Positions 5,610 through 7,458 of a stretch of DNA of 7,458 nt are shown piece after piece. The notes below the pieces were generated by a model. That model ran no database searches, had not been told where the DNA came from, and saw nothing but the letters and a program-made list of their open reading frames with translations. Positions within the stretch are counted from its first letter, which is position 1. Each line of letters opens with the position of its first letter. Origin of the DNA: Streptomyces griseoluteus (GTDB lineage Bacteria > Actinomycetota > Actinomycetes > Streptomycetales > Streptomycetaceae); the NCBI GenBank assembly GCA_000717735.1, contig JOBE01000111.1, positions 1 through 7,458 on the forward strand. Reading direction: 5' to 3'. The position numbers were made by a program, and so were the translations under genes.

Positions 5610-6098
5610 TCAGTGGACGCGCTTGAGGTGGGTTGGCTTAGTGATGGGTGTGACGTTTCTCTTGGACCTGGCTTCGGCTTTGCGGGCTTTCTCGTCCAGG
5701 TGGAGCTGGAAGCGGCGTTCGTACTCGTCCTCGAAGTTACCGACATCCAGCCGCATGTCGCGGGGCAGGGCTTTGACGGCTCGCTGCTGTTCGCGGGGGT
5801 CGTTGAAGGCGGCGATCATCGGGTGCAGTTGGAAGCGTCCGCGTCGGACCACGGTGACGAGCCGGGCGGCGACCAGGTACGGCATGGCCCGGCTGATCAT
5901 GCCGCGTTCCATGGCGAGGCCGGTGGCGAGTTCGTCGTGCGTGGCGACGACCAGGCCGCCCGGCTCCTGCTCGCTCATCATGTGCAGCAGTAGCGTGTAG
6001 CCGGTGGGAGGCAGTCGCGGAACGTACGCGAGACCGTTGAAGCTGCCCCACAGCACATTGCGGCGTGGAACCCATTCTTCTGCGGCAGCGGACGTCAT
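5610..6098 (-). CDS. winged-helix DNA-binding protein (second of paralogous pair; possible replication or copy-control protein)
   Basis: A 162-aa soluble DNA-binding protein. Residues about 32-93 form a winged helix: GYTLLLHMMSEQEPGGLVVA, then THDELATGLAMERGMISRAM as helix-turn-helix with the recognition helix around 63-75, then a wing ending RRGRFQLHP. This core is clearly related to that of the gene just upstream: QxPGGL, ATH, ISR, RG and QL-x-P are shared, about 21 of 51 aligned positions. The C-terminus (121-162) is a charged helix with many Glu, Arg and Lys, ending KPTHLKRVH. The ATG at 6098 overlaps the upstream stop (ATGA), and GGGAAGG lies roughly ten bases before it, so translation is probably coupled. 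The upstream dyad cluster is a natural target. Similar two-gene loci drive replication of some low-copy Streptomyces plasmids, but a transcriptional regulator is also possible. Confidence 0.8.
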   Translation of the reverse strand: MTSAAAEEWVPRRNVLWGSFNGLAYVPRLPPTGYTLLLHMMSEQEPGGLVVATHDELATGLAMERGMISRAMPYLVAARLVTVVRRGRFQLHPMIAAFNDPREQQRAVKALPRDMRLDVGNFEDEYERRFQLHLDEKARKAEARSKRNVTPITKPTHLKRVH

Positions 6099-6742
6099 GA
6101 CCTGGCCTTCCCTTCTCCATCCGACTCCTTGCGCACTTCCAGTTTCGCGCCAGGAGCGGCCATCGCCCGGAACGCGTCGGGCGCGTCCGGGTCCTCCATG
6201 ATCTCGCGCAGCAGGTCCAGCTGCTCCACCCTGTTGCCCGTACCCGCCTTGGAGCCCTTCTTCTCGTCCTTGCGCGGCTCCTTGAGCCCGCCTCTGAGCG
6301 ACGCGGCCGGGTTGAGTTGATAGAGGCCCCGATGAAGCTTCCGCAGAGCCCCATCTGCCTCCAAGGCCTTGAAGACCCGACTGATGTGCGGCCGGCTGTA
6401 TCCGAGGGCCGCAGCGATGTCCTCGTGGGTGGCCTCGATGAGGCCACCAGGCTTCTGCGATCCCATGAGGGTTAACAGCACCACGAGAACGAACCGGTCG
6501 TCGTCGTACCTGACCGCGGCCCAGCGCATGAACTCCAGGCTATCCATGGAGAACGCCTCGCCGATGAACCCCGTGCTGGAACCCACCGGAAAGACCTGGG
6601 CGGCATGACCGACGGGCAGCTCGATCATGGAGCCGGAGGACCGGTTGTACGCGGTGGGCGGCGGCTTCGGGCGCCGACGACGACGGGACGGCGCGCCAGG
6701 CAGCTTTGGCGCTGAGCTGCCGTCCGGGGGCCCTGAGCTCAT
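6095..6742 (-). CDS. winged-helix DNA-binding protein (first of paralogous pair; possible replication initiator)
   Basis: A 215-aa protein. The N-terminus is disordered with a basic patch SRRRRRPKPPP (residues 19-29). The winged helix runs from about 66 to 145: helix SLEFMRWAAVRYDDDRFVLV, then GGLIEATHEDIAAALGYSRP and HISRVFKALEADGAL as helix-turn-helix (recognition helix about 115-127), then wing RKLHRGLYQLNP (134-145). The C-terminal part is charged, with a Lys/Asp-rich linker (155-170) and a helix RVEQLDLLREIMED (171-184). The start at 6742 is chosen because AAGGAGG (6753-6759) lies ten bases upstream; an open frame continues to 7438 but is Pro/Thr/Arg-rich junk without coding bias. The leader of about 340 bases holds two families of dyads, and a DNA-binding protein next to such sites usually binds them, for autoregulation or origin recognition. 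It overlaps the next gene by four bases. Confidence 0.85.
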   Translation of the reverse strand: MSSGPPDGSSAPKLPGAPSRRRRRPKPPPTAYNRSSGSMIELPVGHAAQVFPVGSSTGFIGEAFSMDSLEFMRWAAVRYDDDRFVLVVLLTLMGSQKPGGLIEATHEDIAAALGYSRPHISRVFKALEADGALRKLHRGLYQLNPAASLRGGLKEPRKDEKKGSKAGTGNRVEQLDLLREIMEDPDAPDAFRAMAAPGAKLEVRKESDGEGKARS

Positions 6743-6752
6743 GGGGTCGCTA

Positions 6753-6759
6753 CCTCCTT
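6753..6759 (-). promoter_or_regulatory. ribosome binding site AAGGAGG
   Basis: AAGGAGG on the minus strand is a near-perfect Shine-Dalgarno, ten bases before the ATG at 6742. It decides the start of the 215-aa winged-helix gene over the much longer open frame. Confidence 0.85.
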
Positions 6760-6793
6760 GATCGTCGTGGCATGAGAACCATAGCGGAGAACC

Positions 6794-6809
6794 GTGGCAG
6801 TAGTGCCAC
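6794..6809. repeat. dyad A1
   Basis: GTGGCA-GTAG-TGCCAC, a perfect 6-bp inverted repeat with a four-base centre, followed by CAAAAC. A shared block of 20 bases (6794-6813) occurs in inverted orientation in dyad A2. It lies about 50 bases upstream of the first winged-helix gene. Confidence 0.8.
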
Positions 6810-6847
6810 CAAAACACGGCAGCGCCGACACAGAAGTCGTCTGAAAC

Positions 6848-6864
6848 GTCAGCCCTGGACTGAC
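6848..6864. repeat. dyad B1
   Basis: GTCAG-CCCTGGA-CTGAC, 5-bp arms with a seven-base centre. It matches the reverse complement of the core of dyad B3 at 16 of 17 positions. An extra half-site pair CTGA-AACG-TCAG overlaps its left edge (6841-6852). Confidence 0.75.
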
Positions 6865-6910
6865 CTTCACCACCGAGGTGCTGTCGAGCAACGACTGACG
6901 TACTGCGCAC

Positions 6911-6936
6911 GTTTGGTGGCACTACTGCCACCAAAC
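6911..6936. repeat. dyad A2
   Basis: GTTTGGTGGCA-CTAC-TGCCACCAAAC, a perfect 11-bp inverted repeat with a four-base centre. It is the strongest dyad of the leader and an inverted copy of A1, centres 122 bp apart. Confidence 0.85.
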
Positions 6937-6947
6937 GGTGTTGCTGG

Positions 6948-6963
6948 GTCAGGACTGTCTGAC
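6948..6963. repeat. dyad B2
   Basis: GTCAG-GACTGT-CTGAC has the same arms as B1 and B3 but a six-base centre of different sequence. It starts 11 bases to the right of A2. Confidence 0.65.
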
Positions 6964-6974
6964 ATTCCGGCTGA

Positions 6975-7001
6975 GTTATGTCAGTCCTGGGCTGACATAA
7001 C
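6975..7001. repeat. dyad B3
   Basis: GTTATGTCAG-TCCTGGG-CTGACATAAC, a perfect 10-bp inverted repeat with a seven-base centre. Its inner 17 bases are an inverted, nearly exact copy of B1. The AT-rich outer arms are unusual for this GC-rich DNA and could overlap a promoter -10 element or an easily melted site. Confidence 0.85.
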
Positions 7002-7037
7002 TTTCGGGCTCCACCTCGTTGACCTGCGCAAATCCGT

Positions 7038-7081
7038 GGTTCTTCTCTATAGAGCGCGCGCGCGTGATATCGGTTCTTCAC
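7038..7081. repeat. direct repeat flanking a palindrome and an alternating GC tract
   Basis: GGTTCTTC occurs at 7038-7045 and 7072-7079, each followed by one differing base and C. Between them lie the perfect palindrome CTCTATAGAG (7045-7054), an 11-base GCGCGCGCGCG run (7054-7064) that could adopt Z-DNA, and GATATC (7066-7071). The block closes the right end of the dyad region. Confidence 0.5.
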
Positions 7082-7458
7082 GTTGTGGTCAAGCACCGTC
7101 ACACGGCGTGTTGCGGGGAACGTGAGGCTGGCAGGTGTGGGATGTCTGGCTCCTGGGTTGTTGGGGGTCTTGTGGTTGGGCTCGCTTCGCGTGCGGTTGG
7201 GTGGTTCGGGTGCGGACCGTAGGTGGCTTGAGCGTTGCTGAGTCTCGGGTGGCGCGGGCGGTGACGTTGACAAGCAGGGAAGCGTGATTGGTGTGGGTGG
7301 GTGGTTTCGCTGTCCGGCCCTGGGGGCCGGACAGCTTCTGTACCTCCGTGCGCCGGTTTTTCGGCTTCCAGTTTTCGAGGGTGCTGTTCTGTGGCTTGGG
7401 TGATGGGCGTCGTGTGATGTGCACTGGGTGTGCGTCATGGGCTTTCACTGGCGGTGGG
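7082..7458. other. G+T-rich noncoding block
   Basis: No protein-like frame on either strand; minus-strand frames are Pro/Thr/Ser/His-rich and lack GC3 bias. The plus strand is strongly enriched in G and T: in 7141-7200 a hand count gives 48 of 60 bases and only one A. One strong hairpin lies at 7309-7335. The block flanks the candidate origin region and may be part of it, a leader of a gene beyond the window, or a noncoding RNA; nothing in the sequence decides this. Confidence 0.5.
7309..7335. terminator. 12-bp GC-rich hairpin
   Basis: GCTGTCCGGCCC (7309-7320) and GGGCCGGACAGC (7324-7335) pair perfectly around TGG. On the plus strand it is followed by TTCTGT, a weak U-rich tail. It could end transcription coming from either side; no adjacent gene is visible within the window to assign it to. 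Confidence 0.5.

Larger units (their letters stand above)
6743..7081 (-). promoter_or_regulatory. dyad-rich leader: candidate replication origin or control region
   Basis: About 340 bp without a gene, between the AAGGAGG ribosome binding site and the G+T-rich block. It carries dyads in the order A1 (6794-6809), B1 (6848-6864), A2 (6911-6936), B2 (6948-6963), B3 (6975-7001), then a short TA-centred palindrome and alternating GC tract. Adjacent paralogous DNA-binding genes plus repeated dyads is the usual layout of an iteron-type plasmid origin or an autoregulated operator region. No DnaA box was recognised, and no clear -35/-10 pair could be fixed. The origin role is inference. Confidence 0.55.

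Noticed and set aside
6794..7001. CRISPR array
   Set aside because: The repeats are dyads of two kinds with irregular spacing, no uniform spacers, and no cas genes.
7267..7295. TTGACA at 7267 as a plus-strand promoter
   Set aside because: The expected -10 position reads GGTGTG; no gene follows within the window.
6743..7438. N-terminal extension of the first winged-helix gene to 7438
   Set aside because: The extension is Pro/Thr/Arg/His-rich with no GC3 bias and crosses the dyads; AAGGAGG before 6742 fixes the start.

Overview
The window is high-GC DNA whose intact genes almost always end codons in G or C. Start regions such as AAGGAGG-N10-ATG, and protein families typical of Streptomyces, point to a Streptomyces or close actinomycete. 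Short genes, gene relics and noncoding blocks are mixed together. At the right end sits a two-gene DNA-binding locus with a dyad-rich leader. This looks like accessory DNA, either a plasmid or an integrated or decayed plasmid segment, rather than core chromosome.

Layout from left to right. 68-1165 (minus) is an intact extended SDR closely resembling UDP-glucuronate decarboxylase (UDP-xylose synthase), with an extra Ala/Pro-rich tail. 1166-1600 shows no gene. 1647-1955 is a broken IS256-family (mutator-type) transposase with several frameshifts and an internal deletion, followed by a headless coding relic (2073-2213). 2328-2765 is an intact 145-aa actinomycete protein of uncertain role, with a possible 57-aa Arg-rich ORF overlapping its stop by ATGA. 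3278-3694 is a RimJ/RimL-type GNAT acetyltransferase that appears to have lost about 45 residues in frame. 3981-4262 (minus) is a small conserved Streptomyces-type protein (DUF6296-like). 4305-5358 is a relic zone: a frameshifted fragment, a pair of back-to-back hairpins, the C-terminal part of a thiamine-diphosphate enzyme broken by one missing base, and the first codons of the gene that once followed it.

The most coherent system is at 5496-7081 on the minus strand. Two winged-helix proteins (215 and 162 aa) are clearly paralogous in their DNA-binding core. They overlap by ATGA and appear to end at a 17-bp perfect hairpin. They are preceded by about 340 bp of noncoding DNA holding two families of dyads, A-B-A-B-B: GTGGCA-N4-TGCCAC and GTCAG-N6/7-CTGAC. 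Two paralogous DNA-binding proteins beside two kinds of dyad suggest a plasmid replication-initiation or copy-control locus, loosely like two-gene rep loci of low-copy Streptomyces plasmids. That role is inference. Beyond it, 7082-7458 is a strikingly G+T-rich noncoding stretch with one strong hairpin.

Because several genes are intact while the relics carry frameshifts, the frameshifts are more likely real decay than general sequencing error. Single-base cases, especially the thiamine-diphosphate enzyme, still deserve checking against reads.
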